A stretch of DNA of 64,000 nucleotides from Aquitalea magnusonii (GTDB taxonomy: Bacteria; Pseudomonadota; Gammaproteobacteria; Burkholderiales; Chromobacteriaceae), in contig NZ_QJKC01000008.1 of NCBI RefSeq assembly GCF_003202035.1, forward strand, positions 62,001 through 126,000, read 5' to 3'. This document shows positions 18,663-29,299 of this stretch, one piece after another. The notes under the pieces are model-generated. The model saw only the letters and a program-made list of their open reading frames with translations. It searched no databases and was not told the origin of the DNA. The position numbers were made by a program, and so were the translations under genes. Position 1 is the stretch's first letter. Each line of letters starts with the position of its first letter.

Positions 18663-20120
18663 ATGCGGGAAAACGCGTTGTGGAGCCTGCCGGCCTTGCG
18701 CCGGCTCGAAACCGAAGCCGAGCTGCAAGGGCTCGATCTGATGCAACGCGCCGCCCGCGCCACGGCCGACTGGGTGAGACAGCGCCTGCACAGTGATGCG
18801 CGCATTCTGGTGGCAGCCGGCCCCGGCAATAATGGCGGCGATGCCCTCTACGCGGCACTGCTGCTGATGCAGGCTGGCTACAGCGTGGACATCCTGCTGC
18901 CGCAAGCCGCCACCAGCCGGCAAAGCCAGGCGGCACTGCAAGCCATCCGTCAGGCCGGCGGGATTCCGCTGCAACAGCTGGCAAGCGACTATCCAACGCC
19001 CGAGCTGCTGATCGACGGCCTGTTCGGCATCGGCCTCAGCCGCCCGCTGTCGGCGGACTGGGCGGCCGTCATGACGCAGCTGAACGCACTGGACTGCCTG
19101 AAGCTGGCGCTGGACTGCCCCAGCGGGCTGGACCCTTATACCGGCCAGGCGCAACAAGCCTGCATCCGCGCCAGCCATACCCTGACCTTTCTCTGTCACA
19201 AACCGGGGCTGTACTATGCCGCCGGTGCCGATCATGCCGGTCAAATCGAACTGGCCGGGCTCGATTGCCCGCAAGCACTGCTTCCGCCTGCCGAGGGCTA
19301 TCTGAACCGGCAGGATGCCAGCCCACTGCAACGCCGCCGCGACAGCCACAAAGGCAGCCATGGCACGCTATGCCTCATTGGCGGCAATCGCGGCATGCTG
19401 GGTGCCGCCCTGCTGGCCGGCCGCGCAGCACTGGCGGCCGGAGCCGGCAAAGTCCATGTCCTGACACTGGATGGCAGCCTGACCGTCGATCCGCTCTGCC
19501 CGGAACTGATGCTGCAATATGCCGACCCGGCCATGCCGCTGCCTGCCGCCGACGTCCTGGCGCTCGGTCCCGGCCTGGGTCAGGACAAACCGGCCCGACA
19601 ATGGCTCAAACGGGTCCTGGCCAGCACCTTGCCCCTGGTGCTGGATGCCGATGCCCTGAACCTGCTGGCCAGCAATGCCGACCTGCAGCACACACTGGCC
19701 CGGCGCCCTGCCAGCACCATACTGACACCGCACCCGGCAGAAGCAGCCCGCCTGCTGGCTTGCAGCAGCGCCGATGTACAAGGTGACCGCCTGAGCGCCG
19801 CACGCCAGCTGGCCGAGCGTTTCCAGTGCACCGTGCTGCTCAAGGGTGCCGGCAGCCTGATCGTGACCGTCGGACAACCCTATCTGCTCAATACCAGTGG
19901 CGGTCCGGCGCTGGCGGCGGCCGGTCAGGGCGATGTGCTGACCGGGCTGATCGCCGCCCTGCTGGCCCAGGGCATGGAGGCGCACGCCGCCAGCAGTCTG
20001 GCAGCGCGGGTACACGGACTGGCCGGTGATGAATACCAGCAACAGGCCGGTGGCCCCATCGGCCTGACCGCATCAGCCACCAGCCAGCGCTGCAGTGCCT
20101 GGCTGAACCGCCTGCTCTAG
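18663..20120 (+). CDS. nnr: Bifunctional NAD(P)H-hydrate epimerase / ADP-dependent dehydratase
   Basis: 485 residues in two domains. YjeF-N epimerase, about 1-210, has AAGPGNNGGDALYAALLL and DGLFGIGLSRPL. The carbohydrate-kinase-like dehydratase, about 220-485, has GTLCLIGGNRGMLGAALLA, ILTPHPAEAARLL and AAAGQGDVLTG. Repairs hydrated NAD(P)H. AAGGAG directly ahead; likely co-transcribed with ubiX. Confidence 0.95.
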   Translation: MRENALWSLPALRRLETEAELQGLDLMQRAARATADWVRQRLHSDARILVAAGPGNNGGDALYAALLLMQAGYSVDILLPQAATSRQSQAALQAIRQAGGIPLQQLASDYPTPELLIDGLFGIGLSRPLSADWAAVMTQLNALDCLKLALDCPSGLDPYTGQAQQACIRASHTLTFLCHKPGLYYAAGADHAGQIELAGLDCPQALLPPAEGYLNRQDASPLQRRRDSHKGSHGTLCLIGGNRGMLGAALLAGRAALAAGAGKVHVLTLDGSLTVDPLCPELMLQYADPAMPLPAADVLALGPGLGQDKPARQWLKRVLASTLPLVLDADALNLLASNADLQHTLARRPASTILTPHPAEAARLLACSSADVQGDRLSAARQLAERFQCTVLLKGAGSLIVTVGQPYLLNTSGGPALAAAGQGDVLTGLIAALLAQGMEAHAASSLAARVHGLAGDEYQQQAGGPIGLTASATSQRCSAWLNRLL

Positions 20121-20218
20121 TCTGCCGCCCGTCCAACACCTGTTTTTGTATACAATTCCGCTTCGCACAGCATGCTGGCCCTGTGTAAAATAAGCCACCA
20201 ATATGGTGGAGAATTGTC

Positions 20219-21100
20219 TTGCCTCAACAAAAAAAAGCTTACCTGCTCGGGCTTTCTGCCGTTCTTGCCTGGTCTACCGTGGCCACAGCCTTCAAGATCA
20301 GCTTGCAGCATCTGTCACCTGCCCAGCTTGTTTTGTATGCAAGCATTGCCTCCACCCTCAGCCTGCTTTCCATCCTGCTGTGGCAAGGCCGTCTTGCCAG
20401 CCTGCTGCCGGCCCTGCGTCAGCACTGGCGCGGCTCGCTGCTGCTGGGCGCAGTCAATCCGCTCGCCTACTACCTGATCCTGTTCCAGGCTTACGCCCTG
20501 CTGCCGGCCCAGGAGGCCCAGGCCATCAACTACACCTGGGCACTGACCATGACCTTGCTGTCGGTGCCCCTGCTCAAACACCAGCTGAGCCGGCATGACG
20601 TGCTGGCCGCGGTGATTTGCTATCTGGGCGTGCTGGTCATCGGCACCCACGGCCAGCTGCTGCAACTGCATTTTTCCAGCCTCGCCGGCGTCGGCTACGC
20701 CCTGGCATCCACCCTGCTCTGGGCCGGCTACTGGATTTTCAATGCCCGCGACCAGCGCGAACCGGTAATCGGACTGACGCTCAACTTCTTGCTGTCCTTG
20801 CCGCTGACACTGGCCTTTTGCGCTTTCAGCGGCGAACTCAAGCCCGTGGCCTGGCAGGGCCTGGCTGGCGCCGCCTATGTCGGCGGCCTGGAAATGGGCT
20901 TCACCTTCGTACTGTGGCTGAGCGCAATGAAGCTCACCAGCAGTACCGCACGCATCGCCAACCTGATTTTCCTGTCGCCCCTGCTATCGCTGGGCTTGAT
21001 CCACTTCATTGTTGGTGAACCCATCCTGCCCTCCACCCTGATCGGACTGGGCTTGATTCTGGGCGGGCTGCTGCTGCAGAAACTGGGAAAAACCCACTAG
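20219..21100 (+). CDS. EamA/DMT-family transporter
   Basis: 293 residues with ten predicted membrane segments and two EamA repeats (LGLSAVLAWSTVATAFKISL in the first; LASTLLWAGYWIFNARDQ in the second). Probably exports small metabolites or amino acids; the substrate is not predictable. Start codon is TTG with TGGAGA 8 bases upstream; an ATG 16 bases earlier is out of frame. Stand-alone gene. Confidence 0.85.
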   Translation: MPQQKKAYLLGLSAVLAWSTVATAFKISLQHLSPAQLVLYASIASTLSLLSILLWQGRLASLLPALRQHWRGSLLLGAVNPLAYYLILFQAYALLPAQEAQAINYTWALTMTLLSVPLLKHQLSRHDVLAAVICYLGVLVIGTHGQLLQLHFSSLAGVGYALASTLLWAGYWIFNARDQREPVIGLTLNFLLSLPLTLAFCAFSGELKPVAWQGLAGAAYVGGLEMGFTFVLWLSAMKLTSSTARIANLIFLSPLLSLGLIHFIVGEPILPSTLIGLGLILGGLLLQKLGKTH

Positions 21101-21357
21101 AACTACCCTTTAGTTCAGTTCGAATACTTTTGCCGGAACTGATTCCACCAGCGCAAGAGTGCAAAAAAACCGCATTCCTCAACGTGCACCTGCTTGTTGT
21201 ACTGCCATTTGCAAGCATAAACCTTTAAATTATCCCGATCACCGGCGGCAGCCGTGACAGCTTCATACTGCGATGCCAACATGCTTAGCAATCAGATGTG
21301 GCAATTCCCGGGTTGAGTTTCTAGGATTCAAACAGGGTAAGAGGGATAATAAAATCA

Positions 21358-22902
21358 ATGAACAGTATCAAATCGAAGCTCAGGCTTTGGCTGATGATGG
21401 GGGTGACCGTGATCGTGGCGATCACCGGTTTGTTGTCATACAACCAGAACCGCAGCCAGGATGAAGCAGATTACCAGGCACAGCGTGCCTCGCTGCAAGC
21501 GCGGCTATCCTTGTCCCTGCCACATGGGGTCTGGCAGATGGACGACTCCTATACCCGCCTGACACTGGATGCCGAACTGGGCTGGAACTCCGTGGTGGCC
21601 ATCCGCATCACCGGTGATGCCGGGCTGAACATCGGCCGCATCCGCAGCGACAACAATACCCTGCGCGACATGGCCCCCTCCGAAAAGCCCAGCAGTGATG
21701 ACGTGCTGACCCTGCCCATCATCTACCAGAATCGTGAAAAGCTTGGCACGGCCACCGTCTACCTGTCCCGCAGCCAGCTGGAACACCGCCAACTGGTGCA
21801 CCTGCTGGAAATCCTGCTGGAAATCGTGGTGCTGGATGTACTGATCTTCTTCGTGATGACCTACAACCTGAACCGCTTCGTGTTCGATCCGCTGAAGCGC
21901 CTGCAGGACGCACTGAATCGTGCCGCCAGCAGTGATGACGCCAAATCCTCGCGCATCTCGCAACAAACCCAGGATGAATTCGGCGCAGTCACCCGCAGCT
22001 TCAACCGCATTGTCGACCGCATTTCCGCCGACCTTGCCATGCGTACGGCGGCCGAGGCCCAGGCGCGCCAGGAAAAGGACAATGCCGAACTGGCCTTGCG
22101 CCAGCTGGTGCAGACCCAGCAAACCCTGGTCGAGGCGGAAAAACTCGCCTCGCTGGGCAGTCTGGTGGCGGGCGTGGCCCATGAAATCAACACCCCGGTG
22201 GGTATCACCCTGACCACGGCCTCGCACCTGGCCACCACCACCCTGCACATCACGGAAAAACTGGATAACGGCGGGATCAAGAAGAGTGATTTCCAGGCCT
22301 ATCTGGATACGGCCAAAGAGTGCTGTGAGCTGATCTTGTCCAATGCCGAACGCGCGGCCAACCTGATCCACAGCTTCAAGCAGGTGGCGGTGGATCAAAC
22401 CAGCGAACAGCGCCGCGACTTCCAGCTCAATGACTACCTGAGTGAAATCGTCACCAGCCTCAAGCCGCGTTTCAAGCGCTCGCAGACCAGCATAGACATT
22501 TCCTGCGAAGACGACCTGCTGCTGGACAGCTATCCGGGCGCGGTATCGCAAGTCATCACCAACCTGCTGGTCAATGCCCTGGTACATGGTTTTGATGAAA
22601 AACCAGGCGGCACCATCAGCATTCATGCCGAGCGCAGCAGCAACAACAATGTCAAACTGAGCATCCGTGATAACGGCAAGGGCATCCCTGCCGAAAACCT
22701 CAACCGCATCTTCGACCCCTTCTTCACCACCCGCCGCGGCAGTGGCGGCAGCGGACTGGGCCTGCATATCGTCTATAACATCATCCGGCAACGTTTGGGT
22801 GGCACCATCGAAGTAGAAAGCCAGCCTGGCAAGGGTAGTACCTTCACCATCACCATGCCCTGCATCGCCCCTGAGATCCCGCACAAGGAGTTCAAGCAAT
22901 GA
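21358..22902 (+). CDS. Membrane sensor histidine kinase
   Basis: 514 residues. TM1 about 10-28, a periplasmic sensor domain about 29-145, TM2 about 150-170, a HAMP region with the FDPLKRLQDALN start, a coiled coil, then the H-box GVAHEINTPVG (His275) and an HATPase domain with NLLVNALVHG, DNGKGIP and GSGGSGLGLHIV. The HEINTPVG H-box type is often found in kinases controlling c-di-GMP outputs. Stop overlaps the start of the HD-GYP regulator (ATGA), so this is its cognate kinase. Stimulus unknown. Confidence 0.88.
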   Translation: MNSIKSKLRLWLMMGVTVIVAITGLLSYNQNRSQDEADYQAQRASLQARLSLSLPHGVWQMDDSYTRLTLDAELGWNSVVAIRITGDAGLNIGRIRSDNNTLRDMAPSEKPSSDDVLTLPIIYQNREKLGTATVYLSRSQLEHRQLVHLLEILLEIVVLDVLIFFVMTYNLNRFVFDPLKRLQDALNRAASSDDAKSSRISQQTQDEFGAVTRSFNRIVDRISADLAMRTAAEAQARQEKDNAELALRQLVQTQQTLVEAEKLASLGSLVAGVAHEINTPVGITLTTASHLATTTLHITEKLDNGGIKKSDFQAYLDTAKECCELILSNAERAANLIHSFKQVAVDQTSEQRRDFQLNDYLSEIVTSLKPRFKRSQTSIDISCEDDLLLDSYPGAVSQVITNLLVNALVHGFDEKPGGTISIHAERSSNNNVKLSIRDNGKGIPAENLNRIFDPFFTTRRGSGGSGLGLHIVYNIIRQRLGGTIEVESQPGKGSTFTITMPCIAPEIPHKEFKQ

Positions 22903-24482
22903 GCCCGCAGCAAGCAAATGACGACGACTGGCTGCTGGATGACGACCCGCCAGACCACAGCAAGCCTTTGCCCCAGTACAAGCATCCCTGGAAAATCCTG
23001 ATCGTGGATGATGAACCGGATGTACACAGCGCCACCGCACTGGCCATCCGCAATATCCGCTACAAGGATCGCGCACTCGAGCTGCTGAGCGCCTACTCGG
23101 CGGCGGAAGCCCTGCACATGCTGCAGCAGCATGGCGATGTGGCGCTGATCCTGCTGGATGTGGTGATGGAAACCGACGACGCCGGCCTGCGCCTGGTCCG
23201 CCGCATCCGCGAGGAGCTGCAGATCAGCACCACCCGCATCGTGCTGCGCACAGGCCAGCCAGGTCAGGCTCCGGAGCAGGAAGTCATCCTCAATTACGAT
23301 ATCAACGACTACAAGACCAAGACCGAGCTGACGGTCCAGAAATTGTTCACCACGGTGATCGCCTCCTTGCGCGCCTACGAAAACCTGATCACCATCGAGA
23401 AGAACCGCCAGGGCCTGGCCAAGATTCTGGAAGGGGCCGCCGATCTGTACCAGATGTTCTCGCTCAAGGAGTTTGCCTCTGGCGTGCTCAAGCAGATCAG
23501 CGCCATTCTCGATGTCGGCACCGACGGCATCCTGTGCGTGGAAAGCACACCGGACATGACCGGCCGGCCGCAGCTGGAAATCCTGGCCGCTGCCGGCGCC
23601 TATGAAAGCCTGCTGGAAAGCGGCAGCCTGGACGACTACCCGGACCTGGCCAGCGCCATCCGGCGCGCCTTGCAGGAAAAACGCAATATCTACCAGCACC
23701 CCTACGATGTGTTGTGCATAACCGCGCAGAACGGGCGCGAATTCGCCGTGCACTTCACTCCGCCCTGGCCGCTGGACGATGTCGAACGCAATCTGCTGGA
23801 AGTGTTCTGCCAGCGTATTTCCTCGGCCTACGACAACCTCTATCTCTACAACCAGCTGCGCCATTCGCAGGAAGCCACCGTGGTGGCACTGGCAGCCCTG
23901 GCCGAGTACCGTGATACCGATACCGGCGCCCATGTGCTGCGGGTGCAGAAACTGACCGATGCCATTGCCGGCGAAATCCGCCAGCGCGGCCAGTATCTGG
24001 ACCTGCTGACGGCAGAATTCATGGACATGGTGGGCATGGCCAGCATCCTGCACGATGTCGGCAAGGTCGGCACACCGGATCACATCCTGTTCAAGCCCGG
24101 CAAACTGGACCCCGAGGAGAGGCGCATCATGGAGCAGCATGCCGGTATTGGCGCCAGCATCCTCGCCAAGTCGGCGCAGATGGTGGAGGGGCAAAGCTAT
24201 CTGTCACTGGGTTCTGAAATTGCCGGCGGCCACCACGAGCACTTCGATGGCAATGGCTACCCCAACAAACTGAAAGAGCAGCAAATTCCGCTTTCCGCCC
24301 GCATCGTGGCGGTGGTGGATGTGTTTGATGCCCTGCTCAACAAGCGTCCTTACAAAGAGCCCTGGGCGTTGTCCGAAACCCTGGACTACATCCGCAGCCG
24401 CGCTGGCAGCCAGTTTGATCCGGTCGTGGTCAGTGCATTGTGCGATATGGTGGAGCAAGGGCGGCTGCCCTTCGAGCTGTAA
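22899..24482 (+). CDS. Response regulator with DUF3369 and HD-GYP c-di-GMP phosphodiesterase domain
   Basis: 527 residues. Receiver domain (about 32-155) with phospho-acceptor Asp87 in LILLDVVM. A DUF3369 (GAF-like) middle, about 160-320. C-terminal HD-GYP domain with HDVGK (in ASILHDVGKVGTPDHIL) and HHEHFDGNGYP, all metal-ligand residues present. Expected to hydrolyse cyclic di-GMP when phosphorylated by the kinase encoded immediately upstream. A terminator follows. Confidence 0.92.
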   Translation: MSPQQANDDDWLLDDDPPDHSKPLPQYKHPWKILIVDDEPDVHSATALAIRNIRYKDRALELLSAYSAAEALHMLQQHGDVALILLDVVMETDDAGLRLVRRIREELQISTTRIVLRTGQPGQAPEQEVILNYDINDYKTKTELTVQKLFTTVIASLRAYENLITIEKNRQGLAKILEGAADLYQMFSLKEFASGVLKQISAILDVGTDGILCVESTPDMTGRPQLEILAAAGAYESLLESGSLDDYPDLASAIRRALQEKRNIYQHPYDVLCITAQNGREFAVHFTPPWPLDDVERNLLEVFCQRISSAYDNLYLYNQLRHSQEATVVALAALAEYRDTDTGAHVLRVQKLTDAIAGEIRQRGQYLDLLTAEFMDMVGMASILHDVGKVGTPDHILFKPGKLDPEERRIMEQHAGIGASILAKSAQMVEGQSYLSLGSEIAGGHHEHFDGNGYPNKLKEQQIPLSARIVAVVDVFDALLNKRPYKEPWALSETLDYIRSRAGSQFDPVVVSALCDMVEQGRLPFEL

Positions 24483-24497
24483 GCTCCGCAGCAACAA

Positions 24498-24534
24498 CAA
24501 AGCCGCCAGCAGCTTGCGCTGTGGCGGCTTTGTC
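24498..24534. terminator. Bidirectional terminator between HD-GYP regulator and hlyIII-type gene
   Basis: 12-bp perfect stem ACAAAGCCGCCA/TGGCGGCTTTGT with a 13-base loop. Located between convergent genes; modest T/A tracts on either side. Confidence 0.75.
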
Positions 24535-24552
24535 ATGGTCTGAAAGCGGTGA

Positions 24553-25170
24553 TCAGGCCACGTAGAACATCACGCTGACAAACTGGCAGATGCTGCCACC
24601 GAGCACAAACAAGTGCCAGATACCGTGGCCATGGCGGATTTTCTCGTCATTGATAAACCAGTAAATACCCACGCTGTAAATCAGCCCGCCCAAGGCCAGC
24701 CAGAACAGCCCGCCCCAGGACATGGCGGCAAGCAGCGGCTGCATGGCAATCACCACCAGCCAGCCCATCACCACATACAAGATCATCGACAGCAGCCGGG
24801 TGCGCCGCCCCAGCGTCAACTCCTGGATAATGCCGAAAATGGCCAGGCCCCAGCTCAGGCCGAACAGCGTCCAGCCCCAGGCCCCGCGCAAGGTAACCAG
24901 GCAATATGGGGTGTAACTGCCGGCAATCAGCAAATAAATGGCCGAATGGTCACACTTCTGCAAAATCGCCTTGGCCCGCCCCCTGGCGCTGTGATACAGC
25001 GTGGAAATCAGGTAAAGCAGTACCAGGGTGGAACCGTACAGGCTGAAGCTGACAATTTTCCATGGATCACCCTGCTCGGCCGCCACGTACACCAGGCTGA
25101 TCAGCCCGGTAATGGCCAGCACGGTTCCCACCAGGTGGGAAATCCCGTTGAAGCGCTCTCCGTAGTACAT
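24553..25170 (-). CDS. Hemolysin III / PAQR family membrane protein
   Basis: 205 residues with seven membrane segments. Conserved family positions: LYLISTLYHS after the second helix, KCDHSAIYLLIAGSYTP in the middle, and GIWHLFVLGG at the end; these supply the His/Asp metal site of PAQR proteins. The hemolysin name is historical and the role is unknown, probably membrane lipid homeostasis. Start at the ATG before YYGERFNG, with AGGAG 11 bases and GAAGGG 2 bases upstream. The 35-codon extension upstream is not membrane-like. Confidence 0.87.
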   Translation of the reverse strand: MYYGERFNGISHLVGTVLAITGLISLVYVAAEQGDPWKIVSFSLYGSTLVLLYLISTLYHSARGRAKAILQKCDHSAIYLLIAGSYTPYCLVTLRGAWGWTLFGLSWGLAIFGIIQELTLGRRTRLLSMILYVVMGWLVVIAMQPLLAAMSWGGLFWLALGGLIYSVGIYWFINDEKIRHGHGIWHLFVLGGSICQFVSVMFYVA

Positions 25171-25330
25171 AACCCTTCTTTCTCCTGCCCGGCCAGGCGA
25201 GGCATGACCGAAGCTGCCGTTGCGACAGGTTTGGGCAAGCAAAACAATGCCACAGTTCCAGCGTATACCAAGCAAGATAGCGTCAATTCATCGCAATACA
25301 AGCACGGCCAGGGCAAAAACACAGCCACAG

Positions 25331-25358
25331 CAACAACAAAGCGGGCCGTAGCCCGCTT
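25331..25358 (-). terminator. Rho-independent terminator after adk
   Basis: 8-bp stem AAGCGGGC/GCCCGCTT with loop CGTA (25339-25358), followed on the minus strand by the T-rich TTTGTTGTTG. Confidence 0.7.
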
Positions 25359-25385
25359 GGTAACAGCAACAGCTCAATCTGCAGC

Positions 25386-26069
<684 letters not shown>

Positions 26070-26121
26070 TTATTGTGTTTGGTGTTCATCGGCCGTCTTC
26101 TGCTGCGGCCTTGCCGGACGC

Positions 26122-26883
26122 TCAGCGCCCGGCCAGTACGGCACGCACCCGTTCCAGGTCTTCCGGCGTATCCACGCCGGCTGCGGGTGCTTCGCTCACC
26201 GTGGCCACCATGATGGGGTAGCCATGCCACAACACACGCAGCTGTTCCAGTGCTTCGAACTGTTCCAGCGGTGCCGGGCTCAATGAGCTGTAGGTCTGCA
26301 AAAAGCCTGCCTGATAGGCATACATGCCGATGTGCCGCAAGACCGGTAGGTCTGCCGGCAAGACGCTTGTATCGTGTGCAAACGCGTCACGGGCATAGGG
26401 TATCGGGGCCCGGCTGAAATACAGGGCCCGCCCAGCATGGTCCAGCACCACCTTGACCACATTGGGATTGAACATGTCGGCGGCAGCATGAAACGGATGG
26501 GCCACCGTGGCCATCGGCACTTGTGTGCTGGCCATCAGCGCGGCCAGCTGGTCGATCAGCGCCGGATCGATCAAGGGCTCGTCGCCCTGCACATTCACCA
26601 CGATCTGCGCGGCATCCCACTGCATCTGCTGGGCGACTTCCGCCAGACGGTCGGTACCGCTGGCGTGATCAGCACGCGTCATCACCGCGGCAATGCCATG
26701 TGCGGCGCAGGCCTGCACGATATCGGCATGATCGGTCGCCACCACCACCTGGCTGGCCGCACTTTTTGCCGCCTGCTCGGCCACCCGCACCACCATGGGC
26801 TTGCCGGCCAGATCAGCCAGCGGCTTGCCCGGCAGCCGGCTGGAGGCCATGCGCGCGGGAATGACGACGGCAAAACCGCTCAT
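26122..26883 (-). CDS. kdsB: CMP-Kdo synthetase KdsB
   Basis: 253 residues. Nucleotidyltransferase signature [20 protein letters not shown] at the N-terminus, then [11 protein letters not shown] and [11 protein letters not shown] near the end. Activates Kdo as CMP-Kdo before its transfer to lipid A. Its ATG overlaps the stop of ycaR (ATGA). Complements kdsD and kdsC, which lie 15 kb away in this window. Confidence 0.96.
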   Translation of the reverse strand: MSGFAVVIPARMASSRLPGKPLADLAGKPMVVRVAEQAAKSAASQVVVATDHADIVQACAAHGIAAVMTRADHASGTDRLAEVAQQMQWDAAQIVVNVQGDEPLIDPALIDQLAALMASTQVPMATVAHPFHAAADMFNPNVVKVVLDHAGRALYFSRAPIPYARDAFAHDTSVLPADLPVLRHIGMYAYQAGFLQTYSSLSPAPLEQFEALEQLRVLWHGYPIMVATVSEAPAAGVDTPEDLERVRAVLAGR

Positions 26884-27062
26884 TTCACTTCTTCTTCCGG
26901 CGCCAGTTCGCGCGCTTCGGTTTCCAGCATCATCGGGATACCGTCCCGCACCGGGAAAGCCAGACGATCACCCTTGCAGATCAGTTCCTGCCGGGCCTTG
27001 TCGAATACCAGCGGGCCCTTGCACAGCGGGCACACCAGGATGTCCAGAAATTTAGCGTCCAT
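26880..27062 (-). CDS. ycaR: Trm112/YcaR-family zinc-binding small protein
   Basis: 60 residues: [13 protein letters not shown] at the start, a third cysteine in [20 protein letters not shown], and an acidic tail (EELAPEEEV). The CPxC and downstream Cys suggest a partial zinc ribbon. Function in bacteria is not established; it is conserved between lpxK and kdsB. Overlaps lpxK by 11 bases and kdsB by 4. Confidence 0.9.
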   Translation of the reverse strand: MDAKFLDILVCPLCKGPLVFDKARQELICKGDRLAFPVRDGIPMMLETEARELAPEEEVK

Positions 27063-28083
27063 GTCTTATCTTCAATCGGGAAAGTAGCCAGCCTGCCAGA
27101 TCCGGCGTCAGCTGTGCCGTAACCGGCAAGACCCATAGTCTAGCACGCTGCGCCGCATCATGAATCACCCGCCGCAATTTCACCGCATCTTTGCTGGTGA
27201 CGATGATGGGCTGGTCGCCCGCCGGCAAATCCGCCGGGCTGAAAGCGTGATGATCGGGAAAGCTCAGACAGTGCTGCAGGGAAAATCCCAGGCCGCGCAA
27301 GGTATTGAAAAAACGTTCCGGATGACCGATGCCAGCCAGTGCCAGCACCGGCTCGGCAGCAAAATCCGCCACACTGCGACTGCAGGCCGGATCCGCCAGC
27401 GCCACCAGGCGCTCGGCACGCAGCTGCATCTGGAAGCAGGGCAGCGTGGCCGGCAGCGGCAAGGAAGACGCGGCCCCGTTCACCACCACGGCATCCACGC
27501 TGGCAAGACGCGAGGCCGGTTCGCGCAGCGGGCCGGCCGGCAGCAAATGGCCATTGCCCAGACCACGCCCGCCATCCAGCACCACCACTTCCAGCGTGCG
27601 AGCCAGCCGGTAATGCTGCAGGCCATCATCGGTCAGGATCAGCTGCAAATCGGGATGAGCACGCAGCAGCAACTGGCCGGCGGCCACCCGGTCGCGCCCC
27701 ACCGCAACCGGTGCACCACTGGCCGCCAGCAGCAGGGGCTCGTCCCCCACCAGCTCCGGGCGGCTATCCGCAGTGAGCAGCGTGGGCTGCCGGTGCTGCC
27801 CGCCATAACCGCGACTGATCACCCCCACCCGCACGCCACGGGCTTGCAGCGCCGCCAGCAGGCTCAGCGTCAGCGGTGTTTTGCCAACACCGCCCACATT
27901 GATGTTGCCGATCACCACCACCGGCACCGCCAGCTGGTGGCTGCGCAGCAGCCGCAGGCGATAGCCGGTGCGCCGCAGCGCCGAGACCAGTGCAAACAGC
28001 CCTTCCAGCGGAGCCAGAAGGGCTGTCAGCCACCATGCTGGTTGATACCAGTGGCGTTCGATGCGTTGGCTGAGACGACTCAC
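27052..28083 (-). CDS. lpxK: Tetraacyldisaccharide 4'-kinase LpxK
   Basis: 343 residues. N-terminal amphipathic/membrane segment ([19 protein letters not shown]), P-loop [12 protein letters not shown], and the family motifs [17 protein letters not shown] and ITSKDAVKL. Phosphorylates the 4' position of the lipid A disaccharide at the inner membrane. Start codon is GTG; its first bases overlap the exbD stop (GTGA), so expression depends on exbD translation. Confidence 0.94.
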   Translation of the reverse strand: MSRLSQRIERHWYQPAWWLTALLAPLEGLFALVSALRRTGYRLRLLRSHQLAVPVVVIGNINVGGVGKTPLTLSLLAALQARGVRVGVISRGYGGQHRQPTLLTADSRPELVGDEPLLLAASGAPVAVGRDRVAAGQLLLRAHPDLQLILTDDGLQHYRLARTLEVVVLDGGRGLGNGHLLPAGPLREPASRLASVDAVVVNGAASSLPLPATLPCFQMQLRAERLVALADPACSRSVADFAAEPVLALAGIGHPERFFNTLRGLGFSLQHCLSFPDHHAFSPADLPAGDQPIIVTSKDAVKLRRVIHDAAQRARLWVLPVTAQLTPDLAGWLLSRLKIRHGR

Positions 28084-28499
28084 GGCGCAGTATTCTGCGT
28101 GGCGAAAGTCAGCTGGGTCAGGCCCACGGCCCGCGCAGCCTCCATCACGCTCACCACCGACTGATGGGTCGCCTTGGCATCGGCGTTGATGATGACCACC
28201 GGGTCTTTCTTGCCGGCAGCCGCATCGCGCAACTGCGCCTGCAAGGCAGACTTGTCCGCGGCGGCCAGCTTGTGTCCGGCCACCTCCATTTCACCGGATG
28301 CAGCCACGGCGACGGTGATTTCGGCAGCCGCAGGCTGGCTGGTTTCGGCCTGGGCACTGGGCAGATTGATCTTCAGCTCGGCGAACTTGGAATAGGTGGT
28401 GGTGACCATCAGGAAAATCAGGATCACCAGCAGCAAATCAATCATCGGGATGAAATTGATTTCCGGCTCCTCGCGGTGCCGTCCGCGACGAAAATTCAT
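28080..28499 (-). CDS. exbD: ExbD/TolR-family biopolymer transport protein
   Basis: 139 residues. Single N-terminal membrane helix (18-36) carrying the conserved proton-path Asp in FIPMIDLLLVILIF, then a periplasmic domain ending in VMEAARAVGLTQLTFAT. With ExbB it forms a proton-motive-force motor. No tonB or tolA is in the window; exbB-exbD upstream of lpxK is common in betaproteobacteria and the energised partner is unclear. Overlaps exbB and lpxK by 4 bases each. Confidence 0.9.
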   Translation of the reverse strand: MNFRRGRHREEPEINFIPMIDLLLVILIFLMVTTTYSKFAELKINLPSAQAETSQPAAAEITVAVAASGEMEVAGHKLAAADKSALQAQLRDAAAGKKDPVVIINADAKATHQSVVSVMEAARAVGLTQLTFATQNTAP

Positions 28500-29119
28500 G
28501 GCTTGCTACCGTTCTGGCGTTCGCCGTGCAGCACTTCCACCAGCTTCACCGCCTGCGCCTCCATCTCCACCAGCAGGCCATCCACGCGAGCGCGGAAATG
28601 GCGATAGAACATCATGCTGGGAATGGCCACGATCAAACCGAAAGCCGTGTTGTACAGTGCAATGGAAATGCCATGTGCCAGCTGCTGCGGATTGGTGGAA
28701 CCGCCCGGTGCCTGCGAACCGAAAATCTCGATCATGCCGATCACCGTACCCAGCAGGCCCAGCAAGGGGGCCATGGCCGCGATGGTGCCCAGCGTATTCA
28801 GAAAGCGTTCCAGTTGATGTGCCACCACGCGGCCTTCGTCTTCGATGGCGTCTTTCATCACCTCGCGGCTGACGCTGACATTACGCAGACCGGCGGCAAA
28901 CAGCTTGCCCAGCGGGGAATGGTTGTTGAGTAATTGCAGCAGGTCGGCAGAGGCGCCAACCCGGCGATATTCGGTTACAGTCTGCGCCAGCAGGCCATCC
29001 GGCACGATCAGCGACGCGCGCAAACTGAACAGCCGCTCGAAGATGATGGCCAGCGAAATGACCGAGGCCAGAATGATGGTCCAGATCGGCCAGCCGGCCG
29101 CTTCAATGATTGACCACAC
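28496..29119 (-). CDS. exbB: MotA/TolQ/ExbB proton-channel family protein
   Basis: 207 residues with three membrane helices (about 12-30, 107-128 and 153-174). The conserved TIAAMAPLLGLLGTVIGMIEIF and ISIALYNTAFGLIVAIP segments form the channel. GTG start with GGAG 8 bases upstream. First gene of the exbB-exbD-lpxK-ycaR-kdsB set; adk follows after an 80-base gap. A repeated TTTAGC/GCTAAA motif lies just upstream. Confidence 0.9.
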   Translation of the reverse strand: MWSIIEAAGWPIWTIILASVISLAIIFERLFSLRASLIVPDGLLAQTVTEYRRVGASADLLQLLNNHSPLGKLFAAGLRNVSVSREVMKDAIEDEGRVVAHQLERFLNTLGTIAAMAPLLGLLGTVIGMIEIFGSQAPGGSTNPQQLAHGISIALYNTAFGLIVAIPSMMFYRHFRARVDGLLVEMEAQAVKLVEVLHGERQNGSKP

Positions 29120-29136
29120 GAAACACTCTCCAAAGC

Positions 29137-29160
29137 TTTAGCTAAACGCTAAACTTTAGC
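29137..29160. promoter_or_regulatory. Nested TTTAGC/GCTAAA repeats upstream of exbB
   Basis: TTTAGC occurs at 29137-29142 and 29155-29160, GCTAAA at 29141-29146 and 29148-29153, giving a 7-base tandem repeat GCTAAAC inside an inverted repeat. The position, 18 bases before the exbB GTG, is compatible with an operator. It does not resemble a Fur box. The regulator is unknown. Confidence 0.3.
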
Positions 29161-29290
29161 GGTTGCCGGGGTTCTCGGCAACCGTAGACCGCGCGTTGCC
29201 GCCAATAAAAAAAGACATTTCCCAAAGCAATGTAAGTAAATTCGCTAAGGTTCGATTTTCTAAGGGAAATTTGCCAGCATCCACAGATGC

Positions 29291-29299
29291 TGTGGATAA
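29291..29299 (-). promoter_or_regulatory. Consensus DnaA box
   Basis: TGTGGATAA, the exact complement of the R1 box TTATCCACA. A near-match TGTTGATAA lies downstream. Two boxes alone do not make an origin; DnaA could act here on xseA or exbB transcription. Confidence 0.4.
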
